Shown piece by piece: positions 16,095 through 24,589 of a stretch of 64,000 bases of DNA. Position numbers and translations under genes: made by a program. Source of the DNA: an uncultured Aquimarina sp. (lineage in GTDB: Bacteria > Bacteroidota > Bacteroidia > Flavobacteriales > Flavobacteriaceae); NCBI RefSeq assembly GCF_947500065.1, contig NZ_CANMQT010000015.1:1-64000 (forward strand). Direction: 5' to 3'. The notes under the pieces are model-generated. The model ran no database searches, was not told the DNA's origin, and was given only the letters and a program-made list of their open reading frames with translations. How positions within the stretch are numbered: the first letter of the stretch is position 1; every line of letters starts with the position of its first letter.

Positions 16095-16234
16095 GTGCTA
16101 TACAACACGGTGTGTAAGTAATAACGGTTTAAGTAAAAAAACGAAAGTAAAAACATAAAATTAGGGCCAGTGCTAAACTGAAAAGTTAGTGAATAGAAAT
16201 CTACTATAATTCATACACTAGAACGTTCCCAGTA
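16095..16234 (+). repeat. attC-like cassette repeat (diverged)
   Basis: GTGCTATACAAC (16095-16106) complements the cassette left end GTTGTAGCAC (15637-15646) apart from two inserted bases. GGTGTGTAAGTAATA pairs with TATAATTCATACACTAG, and AGTGCTAAACTGAAAAGTTAG lies inside. It ends AGAACGTTCCCAGTA (boundary G16225|T16226). Confidence 0.72.
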
Positions 16235-16244
16235 ATTATAGAAA

Positions 16245-16832
16245 ATGAACTATTTAATAATATTTGTATTAGGAATTTTAATGTTAGGACCTATTTTTTA
16301 TGCCTACTATTTAGATTATAAAGCAGACCCTAAAGAATTTATCCTTAGTATGAAACCATTAAAAAAAGGATTAATTCAAGGCTTAGTTTTTTTTACAGCT
16401 TATTACGGTATTAATAAAATATATGAATTCACTTTTCCTTTGAATAAAAAACACGGAATTGAGTTTAATCTTGAACGTGAAAAATTAGCAATTCCAAAAA
16501 TTAAGGAAGATTGGAAAATCGACAATCATTATTCTGAACAATTCAAAACTGAGTGGTGGAAACCAGAACCAAGGAACGGTCACTTCAAAAAAATTATAGA
16601 ATATGGAATTTTTGGTGTTAAATATGAAACTGATTATTATCATAACCCAAACTTGAAGGGAACTTTTGCTTGGTCAATATATGACTACAATAAAAATATC
16701 TTTGTGTATTTTATGGAGCGACCAAATAACAAATCAATTGAAGTTACCGAAAAGGGCAAAATAAAAAACCTCAAATCATCTAAAACAATGGGAATAACTA
16801 AATCCGAATTTGACAATTACAAAATGGAATAA
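16245..16832 (+). CDS. Hypothetical membrane-anchored protein, 195 aa
   Basis: Two hydrophobic segments (about residues 3-22 and 45-66) precede a polar domain of about 125 residues with many aromatic residues (EWWKPEPRNGHFKKIIEYG, GTFAWSIYDYNKNIFVYF). Family not recognised. Probably an inner-membrane protein with a soluble C-terminal domain. Sole gene of its cassette, starting 20 bases after the boundary at 16225. Confidence 0.68.
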   Translation: MNYLIIFVLGILMLGPIFYAYYLDYKADPKEFILSMKPLKKGLIQGLVFFTAYYGINKIYEFTFPLNKKHGIEFNLEREKLAIPKIKEDWKIDNHYSEQFKTEWWKPEPRNGHFKKIIEYGIFGVKYETDYYHNPNLKGTFAWSIYDYNKNIFVYFMERPNNKSIEVTEKGKIKNLKSSKTMGITKSEFDNYKME

Positions 16833-16835
16833 AAC

Positions 16836-17038
16836 TACTGGTAATATCATATATAAAATCAGAGCAAAGTTTAGTGCTAAATCGAAAGGTCATTTCCTTT
16901 TTGCAATGGCGCTAGATACCCAGTCAAGCTGAGCACAAGCTTTTATAAATTGGAAAAAAAAATAAAAATAAGCGCGGATAAATCGATTGGTTCAGGTATG
17001 TTTGTCTTGCTACGATACATATACTAAACATTACCAAC
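16836..17038 (+). repeat. attC-like cassette repeat (type A, diverged)
   Basis: TACTGGTAAT (16836-16845) complements GTTCCCAGTA (16225-16234) at 8 of 10 positions. The left arm ATATCATATATAAAATCAGAGC is worn, but GCAATGGCGC, GATTGGTTCAGG and the right arm GCTACGATACATATACTAAACATTACC are type A. The 3' core reads CATTACC, so G of the usual GTT core is A (17030). Confidence 0.72.
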
Positions 17039-17060
17039 AAGCTAAAAAAAACAAAGTTTA

Positions 17061-18278
17061 ATGAATAAAACAATCATAGCCCTTTCAATTTTTATTTTTG
17101 TAGTTGCTTGCGGACAAAAAAACAACTCGGAAAAAAAGAACACAAAGAGTAATTCGAAAATTAAAGATTCATTAACTACCCAAATTGACAAAATCAACGA
17201 GAACGGCAAAATAGTTGGATTTTCTGTTGCAATAGTAGATTCTACTGGAATTCTTTATAATGAAGGATTTGGATTTGCAGACTCCATGACCCAAAAAATA
17301 TATTCAACCCAAACCGTTCAACCCATTGCTTCAGTTTCGAAGACCTTGATTGGGCTTTCATTATTTAAAGCCAAAGAAATGGGCAAACTTAATCTTGATG
17401 ACCCCATAAATAAATATCTTCCTTTTACAGTATCAAACCCAAATTTTCCAGAAATACCGATTACGGTAAGACAATTAGCCATCCACACATCTTCAATAAA
17501 CGATTCGGATAGTTTTTGGGAAAGCGATTACATACTTATCGAAAAAGATCATAAAAAAGGTACAGGAATACCTGAATATTTCAATGAGCCTAAAACGAAA
17601 TTATCACTCTCGGATTTTTTAAAAAGTTTGTTGACCGAAAAAGGCGACCTGAATAATGGCGAAAGTTATTCAAGAAATAAACCATCCGCAAAATTTGACT
17701 ATTCAAATGTTGGGTCAAATCTATGTGCACTTGTAATTGAATCGGCAACTGGAATTCCCTATAAAACGTTTACCACAAAATACATTCTTGAACCTTTACA
17801 AATGAACTCCTCAAGTTGGACCACTAAAAATATCGAATCGAAAAAACGTTCGACATTATATGCAACCAACACACAAATTATGGCGAATTATACAACTGTA
17901 GGGTTTCCTTCAAGCGGACTAATTACATCTAGCACAGATTTAGGTAAATATTTGTCTGAACTAATTAAAGGCTATTCAGGAAACGGAAGTTTATTGACAA
18001 AAGAAAGTTATGATGAATTTTTTAAAAAGCAATTGACCAAAAATCAACTTCCGCAAGGGGTTGACGCAAACTCGGGTATTTTCATGGATTATTCGAAAAG
18101 AGGTATCGGTTATAATGGTTATGACTCAGGTCTTATGGCGTATATGTATTTTAATCCAGAAAGCCTGATTGGTAAAATAGTTCTTATAAACACGGACACT
18201 GATTTTGATGAAGAAGTTCGACCGACCTTAGATGAAATTTATAACGTTTTAGGTGAATATGAAACCAAGTTCAAATGA
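17061..18278 (+). CDS. Serine beta-lactamase-like hydrolase lipoprotein
   Basis: A 405-residue lipoprotein (signal MNKTIIALSIFIFVVAC) of the class C beta-lactamase-like serine hydrolase family. The nucleophile motif S-V-S-K is in QPIASVSKTLIGLSLF, and the second motif Y-S-N is intact (FDYSNVGSNLCALVIE), unlike the other cassette hydrolase at 6405. The HTSS segment stands where HTSG is usual. Likely a periplasmic or surface esterase/peptidase. Its cassette ends match well (TTACCAAC at 17031, GTTGGTAAC at 18288). Confidence 0.9.
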   Translation: MNKTIIALSIFIFVVACGQKNNSEKKNTKSNSKIKDSLTTQIDKINENGKIVGFSVAIVDSTGILYNEGFGFADSMTQKIYSTQTVQPIASVSKTLIGLSLFKAKEMGKLNLDDPINKYLPFTVSNPNFPEIPITVRQLAIHTSSINDSDSFWESDYILIEKDHKKGTGIPEYFNEPKTKLSLSDFLKSLLTEKGDLNNGESYSRNKPSAKFDYSNVGSNLCALVIESATGIPYKTFTTKYILEPLQMNSSSWTTKNIESKKRSTLYATNTQIMANYTTVGFPSSGLITSSTDLGKYLSELIKGYSGNGSLLTKESYDEFFKKQLTKNQLPQGVDANSGIFMDYSKRGIGYNGYDSGLMAYMYFNPESLIGKIVLINTDTDFDEEVRPTLDEIYNVLGEYETKFK

Positions 18279-18287
18279 AAAAAAACA

Positions 18288-18489
18288 GTTGGTAACAATC
18301 TATAAGAAAACATAGGGTTTTCGATTTTAACGAAAAGGCCTGTATTTATTTACAAAGATCGTCAATTATAAAATATGGCATTTATGAGAAAAAAGATAAA
18401 AGCAAAACATTTGTATTAGGCTTAATACCAATCTGAAACGCATCGTTTATCACCTGCACTACGTTTCTTATACCAAAACGTTGTATGTC
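18288..18489 (+). repeat. attC-like cassette repeat (type E)
   Basis: GTTGGTAAC (18288-18296) complements the cassette left end ATTACCAAC (17030-17038) except at the core base. The body closely follows 14744-14936: ATAAGAAAACATAGGG, ATAAAATATGGCATTTATGAG, ACCAATCTGAAACGCATCG, and CTACGTTTCTTATACC. It ends AAAACGTTGTATGTC (boundary G18480|T18481). Confidence 0.8.
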
Positions 18490-18510
18490 ATTAATGAAAA
18501 ACACTTTTGA

Positions 18511-19524
18511 ATGTTAAAATTGATAAAGAGAATTTTTAAAAGAATCTTCAAATTCATAGGAATACTAATAGCCTTAATCATCTTAGCAGGATTAATTTTT
18601 CGTGCACTCGGTCCAGAGTCGCACAAACCAATGGGAAAACTCGTTAATATTAATAGTATTGATTTACATATTCATTCTACTGGAAAAAAAAATGATAAGC
18701 CAACAGTTATTATAGAAGGTGGTGCAAGCTCATCAACTGAATATTTTCATTGGTTAAGTGAAGGCCTAAAAGACAGTCTACGAGTTGTTAGATATGATCG
18801 TGCAGGAAATGGATATAGTGAGTTAAGTGATTCACCACGCAGTGCAGAAACAATAGCAAAAGAGTTACACGAATTACTTGATAAATCAGGTGAGTCGCCG
18901 CCTTATATATTAGTTGGTCATTCAATTGGAGGTCCATATATACGTGTTTTCTCAGAGTTGTATCCCGATGAGGTAGAAGCATTAGTTTTTATCGATTCTA
19001 CACATCCAGAGCAAGTAGAAAGATTGAACGCTGCACCAAAGTCCTCTTTTAGATTCAAAACCACACTTTTTTTGCTAAACACAAGCGCGGTTTTTGCGGA
19101 TTTGGGTGTTTTAGGACTTTTTGAAAGTTTAACGGACCCATTATTGGCTGGTGAAGGACTACCAGATGAAATTAATGAGAGGACAAAAGATTTTCTGTTG
19201 AACGGAAAACGAACAAGAGCATACAAAAAAGAAATTGAAAGTTATCACTCAGTATTGAAAAGGGCAAATGAAGCAAAGGAATTCGGAACATTGCCTATTC
19301 GAGTTTTTACCGCAATAGAAATTAATAAAGAAGCATACAAAGAAAGTGGAATTGATCCAGAAATTTTTATAAATGAAGTAGTCTCGGCACAGAAAGAATT
19401 TACTAACCTTTCATCAGATGGGAAACAATTTTTGATTGATGCAAATCATCAAACTATTTTCACAAAAAAAGAGAATGCAGACATAATAAATAGAGAAATA
19501 ATTCAGCTTTTAGATAAATTATAA
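18511..19524 (+). CDS. Alpha/beta-fold hydrolase with N-terminal membrane anchor
   Basis: A 337-residue alpha/beta hydrolase. An N-terminal hydrophobic stretch (about residues 13-31) anchors it to the membrane. The nucleophile elbow is G-H-S138-I-G (VGHSIGGPYIRVF), an acid follows in LVFIDSTHPEQ, and the likely catalytic histidine is in LIDANHQTIFTK. Substrate unknown; the family includes esterases, haloalkane dehalogenases and lipases. Sole gene of its cassette. Confidence 0.9.
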   Translation: MLKLIKRIFKRIFKFIGILIALIILAGLIFRALGPESHKPMGKLVNINSIDLHIHSTGKKNDKPTVIIEGGASSSTEYFHWLSEGLKDSLRVVRYDRAGNGYSELSDSPRSAETIAKELHELLDKSGESPPYILVGHSIGGPYIRVFSELYPDEVEALVFIDSTHPEQVERLNAAPKSSFRFKTTLFLLNTSAVFADLGVLGLFESLTDPLLAGEGLPDEINERTKDFLLNGKRTRAYKKEIESYHSVLKRANEAKEFGTLPIRVFTAIEINKEAYKESGIDPEIFINEVVSAQKEFTNLSSDGKQFLIDANHQTIFTKKENADIINREIIQLLDKL

Positions 19525-19543
19525 AACGATAAAAAAAAATATC

Positions 19544-19685
19544 GATACATAACAACGTGTCGTGCATAATTCATTGCTAATATTTGCCTGCTTACGAAAA
19601 CCCTCACGGATTTTCTATTCGGTTTGTATTTGCTAATTTAGTTGCTTAAATAAGCAACTAACCATACGCCAAACATTGTCAGTCA
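19544..19685 (+). repeat. attC-like cassette repeat (type C)
   Basis: It opens GATACATAACAACGTGTCGTGC, which resembles the complement of the cassette end GTTGTATGTC with insertions, and closes CAACTAACCATACGCCAAACATTGTCAG. The middle has GAAAACCCTCACGGATTTTCTATTCGG (compare 11018 and 21799) and a perfect small hairpin GTTGC-TTAAATAA-GCAAC at 19641-19658. The 3' core reads CATTG. Confidence 0.7.
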
Positions 19686-19718
19686 TTGTGACCCGTCCTG
19701 AAATATGTATACAAAAAA

Positions 19719-20771
19719 ATGAAAGTAACTATAGTAGATATAATCGGTATTTTAATAATATATCAATCCCTAATATTTATCTTATCTCTACTATTTAATA
19801 AAAAACCGAAACCTCTTTTCACTAAAGTTCTGATTACTATTTGTCTATTAATTATTTTTCATTTTAGTTATATGCTTTTTGAAAAATATAATACATTAAA
19901 TCATTTTTTTTTAGGGCCCTTCTTCGGACTTATTTATGGTCCTATTTATTATTTATATACTAAAAGTTTGATTTTAGAAGCCTTAGATTATAAAAAGATT
20001 GGCGTTCATTTTATACCAGCTTTAATTACTTTAATTGGATTAGTTGTTTTTGATAATCAAATATTTGACAAAATAAATCTGATAGGTTTAGCAGTTACAA
20101 TTCATTTTATAGTCTACTTAGGGATTGCATTACGCACATTGTTTAAATACAGAAAATTATTAAAAAGCACGACATCTTCTTTTTATAATATTAGCCTATT
20201 TTGGTTGGAAATATTGATTTATATACAACTAACAATAATTGTTGTGATGCTTTTAGAGAGTTATTTTCAATCCTTTTTTATAACAGATATCTTGATTTTA
20301 ATTATCTATTTTCTAACACTAATTCTAATTAATTGTTTTTATTATTTGGGATTAAAACAAGTAAATTTATTCAAAGGGTTTAAAGAAGAGAATGTAAAAA
20401 TTACAATTTCAAAGGAATATTTAATTCCTGAAGCGCTATTTAATTCATACATAGATAAACTTAATAATTATATTGAGAATGAAAAACCCTATTTGGAGTT
20501 TGAGATTTCATTACAAGATTTATCAGATAAATTATCGATTTCCCCAAGAAATTTATCACATATAATAAATAAAAAATACGAAAGAAACTTTTATGATTTT
20601 ATAAATCATTATAGGCTAGAATTAGTAAAACAAAATCTCAAAGAATCTAACAGCCCTATCAAAGAAATCATGTACAATAGTGGTTTTTCTAATAAAGCAA
20701 CATTTAATTCTATCTTTAAAAAAAATACTGGATTAACGCCTACTCAATTTAGAGAAAAGCAAAAAAGTTAG
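19719..20771 (+). CDS. AraC-family regulator with multi-pass membrane sensor domain
   Basis: A 350-residue protein with about seven hydrophobic segments in the first 220 residues and a C-terminal AraC/XylS double helix-turn-helix (about residues 250-348: LSISPRNLSHIINKKYERNFYDFINHYRLELVKQNL, and FSNKATFNSIFKKNTGLTPTQF). Same architecture as the chromosomal regulator at 51734. It would bind DNA while embedded in the membrane. The next gene, a membrane thioredoxin, follows after 69 bases with no repeat between, so they probably share a cassette. Confidence 0.9.
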   Translation: MKVTIVDIIGILIIYQSLIFILSLLFNKKPKPLFTKVLITICLLIIFHFSYMLFEKYNTLNHFFLGPFFGLIYGPIYYLYTKSLILEALDYKKIGVHFIPALITLIGLVVFDNQIFDKINLIGLAVTIHFIVYLGIALRTLFKYRKLLKSTTSSFYNISLFWLEILIYIQLTIIVVMLLESYFQSFFITDILILIIYFLTLILINCFYYLGLKQVNLFKGFKEENVKITISKEYLIPEALFNSYIDKLNNYIENEKPYLEFEISLQDLSDKLSISPRNLSHIINKKYERNFYDFINHYRLELVKQNLKESNSPIKEIMYNSGFSNKATFNSIFKKNTGLTPTQFREKQKS

Positions 20772-20840
20772 TATGAGTACAAGTATATATACTTTTTCTT
20801 GAAATTCATTTGTCATTTTTACATTATAAAACAATTTAAA

Positions 20841-21695
20841 ATGACAACGATAAAAAAATACCTTAAACCATTTTTAACAGGAATAGTGGTAACTCTTATT
20901 ATGGTTATGGTAATGCTAAAAATTACTATGAACTTTCAAATACTTCTGTTTTTGGGAGCCTTTATATTTCTTATTGCGGGTCTGATTAATTCCAATTTCA
21001 AAAAACACTTTTTATTAGTGACATTATTAATAACGATGATTTATTTATTATTATTCATAATGTTGGTTTTAGAAGAAATCCCAGAGTTATGGTACTTTGT
21101 TCCAATATATTTTACAACAACTTTTTTAGGATTACTTTATAAAAATCATAAACAAAAAATATTAGTATCCCTTGGGTTATTGACGATAACAATGTTGTTT
21201 ATGGCAATAAAAATAATTCCTAAAGACTTAGAAAATCGTTTAACTCAGACTCGGTTTGAACAACTTCCTGTGTTTTCAATAAATGAAATGTCAGGAAATG
21301 TAATTGATTCTGAAACTTTGAAAGGAAAAATCGTGATTTTAGATTTCTTCGGAACATGGTGTAAACCTTGTATCCAAGAACTCAAGGAATTGGATAAAAT
21401 ACAAAGAGTATTTAAAGAAAGGGATGATGTCGTTTTTTATATTATAAATGCTGATTTAGGTGGTGACACTCCAGAAAAATTCAAGGAATTTATAAAAAAC
21501 CATGAGTATAAATTTCAGTTCGCATATGACTATAATAGTGAAATCTATAAATTACTAAAATTTCAGCAATTGGGATTACCAACTTTATTGATAATAGATA
21601 AGGAACAAAATATTAGATTACAACATGTAGGATATAATACAGCTGAAACAAATTTTTCTAAATACATGATTGAAACTATCAATGGTTTAAAATAA
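20841..21695 (+). CDS. Membrane protein with TlpA-like thioredoxin domain
   Basis: The frame opens at 20799, but the ATG at 20841 after an A-rich leader gives the natural start MTTIKKYLKPFLTGI. Five hydrophobic segments fill residues 8-135; the last 150 residues are a periplasmic thioredoxin fold with C174-K-P-C177 (FFGTWCKPCIQEL) and a GLPTLLIIDKE cis-proline segment. It likely moves electrons to or from exported thiols. 284 residues from this start. Shares a cassette with the membrane AraC regulator. Confidence 0.88.
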   Translation: MTTIKKYLKPFLTGIVVTLIMVMVMLKITMNFQILLFLGAFIFLIAGLINSNFKKHFLLVTLLITMIYLLLFIMLVLEEIPELWYFVPIYFTTTFLGLLYKNHKQKILVSLGLLTITMLFMAIKIIPKDLENRLTQTRFEQLPVFSINEMSGNVIDSETLKGKIVILDFFGTWCKPCIQELKELDKIQRVFKERDDVVFYIINADLGGDTPEKFKEFIKNHEYKFQFAYDYNSEIYKLLKFQQLGLPTLLIIDKEQNIRLQHVGYNTAETNFSKYMIETINGLK

Positions 21696-21751
21696 TGATG
21701 CTTAAAAATAGGAATTTTGCCAAATGAAATCTGAAAAATAAAAATCAACGA

Positions 21752-21875
21752 AATAACAACACCTTACAAGATTAATTGCTGAAGCAAAATTACTTACGAA
21801 AATCCTAGTAGATTTTATTTGCTAAATTAGGTGTTTAAACACGGAACTAATCTTATAGAAATACATTAGAGTTAA
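21752..21875 (+). repeat. attC-like cassette repeat (type C)
   Basis: AACAACACCTTACAAGATTAATTGC is the left arm and GGAACTAATCTTATAGAAATACATTAGAG the right arm; ACAAGATTAATT pairs with AACTAATCTTATAG. TACTTACGAAAATCCTAGTAGATTTTATTTGC matches the centre of the type C copy at 19590. The 3' core reads ACATTAGAG. Confidence 0.65.
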
Positions 21876-21884
21876 TTTGAAGTG

Positions 21885-23411
21885 ATGAGAGAAATAATAA
21901 TCATAGTTTTTGGTAGTCTTATATTATTAGGCTGTAATTCAGTGGAAAAAGAGGAACGCTCTCCAAACATAATTTATTTTCTTGCCGATGACCTTGGCTA
22001 TGGAGAAGTTGGTGTTTTTGGGCAGACAAAAATTAAAACTCCCAACATTGATGCGCTTGCTAAAAGTGGTATGATGTTTACACAACATTATTCTGGAGCT
22101 CCAGTTTGCGCACCAGCTCGCTATGTTTTTTTAACAGGAAAACATACTGGGCATGCTTTTATTCGAGGAAATGATGAATGGAGCGAGCGAGGAGATGTAT
22201 GGAATTATGCAAAGGCGTTTTCGGATCCTGGTCTTGAAGGACAAAGACCCATTCCCAAAAACACCGTAACCTTGGGAAATCAGTTGAAAAAGGCTGGGTA
22301 TAAAACAAGTATTCTTGGGAAATGGGGATTAGGAGCTCCTAAAACAGATGGAGTTCCTAATCTTCAGGGTTTTGACTTCTTTTATGGTTATAACTGTCAG
22401 CGTCAAGCTCATAACTTATATCCTGCTCATCTTTGGGAAAACACAGAAAAGATATTGCTTAACAATGATCTTGTAGCTCCTCGTACAAAATTAGATTCTC
22501 TAGCCGACCCATATAATAACCAAAGCTATGCTAAATTCAATCAGCAGGAATACGCTCCAAAAAAAATACAAGAGAAGGCTTTATCCTTCATAGAAGAAAA
22601 CAAAGACAATCCTTTCTTTATGTATTATGCCTCTCCTTTACCTCACTTACCATTACAAGCTCCTAAAGAGTACGTAGATAAGTATCGAAAGGTTTTTGGT
22701 GATGAAGAACCTTATATTGGAGATCATGGGTATTTCCCAAACAGATATCCTAGGGCTACTTATGCAGCAATGATTAGTTATCTGGATGATCAATTAGGTG
22801 AAATGATTGCGTTGCTCAAAGAAAAAGGAATCTATGAAAATACCATTATCATATTTTCAAGTGACAATGGACCTACGTATTTAGGAGGAGTTGATTTTGA
22901 TTACTTTGAAAGCTCCAAACCTTTCTCCAACGGATATGGTAGAACAAAAGGATTTGTTTATGAAGGAGGAATTCGCGTTCCTTTGATAGCAAGTTGGCCA
23001 AATCATATTAAACCTGGCACAACGAGCAATCATATTTCAGCTTTTTATGACCTCATGCCTACCATTTGTGATATTTCTGGCGTAACACCTCCTGAAGATA
23101 TTGATGGTATTAGTTTTAAACCTGTTTTACTTGATCAAGAACAAAAAAAGCACGATTTTTTATATTGGGAATTTCCAAGTTATAATGGTCAACAGGCAGT
23201 CAGAATTGGAAAATGGAAGGGTATTCGAAAAAATATTTTCGATGGGAATTTAGAAATCGAATTATATAATCTCGAAACCGACCTAGAGGAGCAGTTAGAC
23301 GTGTCAGGCCAATACCCCAAAATTGTAGAAAACATCAAAGTAATTATGGAACAAGAGCATGAACCTGCTACCAATGATAAGTTTAAGTTTAAAGAATTAG
23401 GGGATTTATAG
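21885..23411 (+). CDS. Sulfatase (formylglycine-dependent), lipoprotein
   Basis: A 508-residue type I sulfatase that hydrolyses sulfate esters, probably on a polysaccharide or glycan. A GTG at 21882 is in frame, but the ATG at 21885 starts a normal lipoprotein signal (LILLGC). The active-site motif C75-A-P-A-R fits C-x-P-S/A-R, so C75 would be converted to formylglycine, with D35 and D36 (LADDLGYG) as metal ligands and the GKWGLG motif following. No maturation enzyme lies nearby. Large for cassette cargo; the other large cargo, a GH20 enzyme, also acts on glycans. Confidence 0.93.
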   Translation: MREIIIIVFGSLILLGCNSVEKEERSPNIIYFLADDLGYGEVGVFGQTKIKTPNIDALAKSGMMFTQHYSGAPVCAPARYVFLTGKHTGHAFIRGNDEWSERGDVWNYAKAFSDPGLEGQRPIPKNTVTLGNQLKKAGYKTSILGKWGLGAPKTDGVPNLQGFDFFYGYNCQRQAHNLYPAHLWENTEKILLNNDLVAPRTKLDSLADPYNNQSYAKFNQQEYAPKKIQEKALSFIEENKDNPFFMYYASPLPHLPLQAPKEYVDKYRKVFGDEEPYIGDHGYFPNRYPRATYAAMISYLDDQLGEMIALLKEKGIYENTIIIFSSDNGPTYLGGVDFDYFESSKPFSNGYGRTKGFVYEGGIRVPLIASWPNHIKPGTTSNHISAFYDLMPTICDISGVTPPEDIDGISFKPVLLDQEQKKHDFLYWEFPSYNGQQAVRIGKWKGIRKNIFDGNLEIELYNLETDLEEQLDVSGQYPKIVENIKVIMEQEHEPATNDKFKFKELGDL

Positions 23412-23616
23412 TAATTCTTGCTAACAAAGAACTGAGCTGAAAAACGATCTTTTTCTTCATGAATTGGAGACATAATGAGTCTACACTCAAGGATTTAAAC
23501 AGAAACCCACATTTCCTTACCTTTTACTACCTTAGTTTTATGGAACTAACCATACACGATCACATTATATGACACAATAAGGTTAGTAATAATAAAATGA
23601 TCTTGACAAAATATTA
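23412..23616 (+). repeat. Degenerate attC-like region (type C remnant)
   Basis: This 205-base gap has no gene. GGAACTAACCATACACGATCACATTATATGAC (about 23540-23572) resembles the right end of type C repeats (CAACTAACCATACGCCAAACATTGTCAG). The left arm cannot be recognised. CTTGCTAACAAAGAAC just after the sulfatase stop may be a worn left end. Probably a decayed site. Confidence 0.45.
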
Positions 23617-24045
23617 ATGATTCCTGAAATTGTAGAAATAACATCCGAACAAACTTTAAATATTCGACATAAAACGATGTGGCCTGACAAACCTATTGAT
23701 TACGTTCGGGTAGTAAATGATCATGAAGGAAGACATTTTGGTTTATTTATTAATGACAAAATGATTTCTGTGATTTCTTTATTTATTATAAATGAAGAGG
23801 CGCAGTTTAGAAAATTTGCAACACTAGCTGATTATCAGGGGAAAGGATTTGGAACAATATTATTAAAGAAAATTATGAGTATTGCGGAGGATGAAAATAT
23901 TCATAAAATATGGTGTAATGCTAGAATTGATAAATCAAACTATTATGCTAAATTCGGAATGATTTTAACTGATGATAAATTTACAAAAGATGGAATTGAA
24001 TATATTATAATGGAAAAAACTTTTGCTAATACTATGTATATTTAA
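23617..24045 (+). CDS. GNAT-family N-acetyltransferase
   Basis: A 142-residue acetyltransferase of the GNAT superfamily. Motif A is TLADYQGKGFGTILLKKI (about residues 69-86, Q-G-K-G-F-G loop), followed by a typical SNYYAKFGMILTDD motif B near the end. The N-terminal region (MWPDKPIDYVRVVNDHEGRHFGLFIND) resembles small GNATs annotated in Flavobacteriaceae. Substrate unknown. Its flanking repeats are both worn. Confidence 0.9.
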   Translation: MIPEIVEITSEQTLNIRHKTMWPDKPIDYVRVVNDHEGRHFGLFINDKMISVISLFIINEEAQFRKFATLADYQGKGFGTILLKKIMSIAEDENIHKIWCNARIDKSNYYAKFGMILTDDKFTKDGIEYIIMEKTFANTMYI

Positions 24046-24049
24046 TACG

Positions 24050-24150
24050 ATGGGCAATTGCAAACCGAAAGATTTTTTTTGCCTTGTGCTAGTTTGAAAG
24101 CCGTTGATTTCCAATTCCGCACAATACATATATTTAATATTAACACACAT
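24050..24150 (+). repeat. Truncated attC-like repeat (type A 3' arm)
   Basis: CCGCACAATACATATATTTAATATTAACACAC is recognisable as the right arm of type A (compare CGATACATATATTTAACGTTG at 3801-3821), and GGGCAATTGCAAACC may be part of the middle. The left arm and most of the loop are missing. The core reads TATTAAC. Confidence 0.5.
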
Positions 24151-24161
24151 AGTAGGTAAAT

Positions 24162-24578
24162 ATGAAAGGACTGACTATTATTTTATCAATAATATCTTTT
24201 TTGAATACTGGAATTAAAAATGACCTGGAAAAATTTGAAATAAGAATATATAACAATAGTAATTTTAAAATAGAAAATTATGAGATTGACATAAATGGAA
24301 TAATCACTCAGTTTTCGGATATTGAACCTCATAGTTATAGTCAGCCAAAAAAGATAAATCATTTCGATGAATTTACATCTTTTAATATAACCGTATCTAA
24401 AGAAAGATTTCTAATAAAGGATTTTCGAACAAGTGATTTTAAGTTCCCAATTGGGATTACTTGCTATTTTAATGGACGCAGGGATAGTTTTAAAGATGGG
24501 AAATATGTGATTAAATTAAATATAAAAAGAATAAAAAATAATTGTGTAAAAGTAGAGACAGAATATATTAAAGAATAG
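24162..24578 (+). CDS. Hypothetical protein, 138 aa
   Basis: A 138-residue protein with a short hydrophobic N-terminus (MKGLTIILSIISFLNTG) that may be a signal peptide or anchor. The rest is beta-rich with alternating polar and hydrophobic residues (FEIRIYNNSNFKIENYEIDI). Family not recognised. Sole gene between two repeats. Confidence 0.65.
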   Translation: MKGLTIILSIISFLNTGIKNDLEKFEIRIYNNSNFKIENYEIDINGIITQFSDIEPHSYSQPKKINHFDEFTSFNITVSKERFLIKDFRTSDFKFPIGITCYFNGRRDSFKDGKYVIKLNIKRIKNNCVKVETEYIKE

Positions 24579-24589
24579 AAACGTAAGAA

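Noticed and set aside
19641..19658. GTTGC...GCAAC hairpin as a terminator
   Set aside because: It is in the middle of a type C repeat and has no T run; it is part of the repeat's fold.
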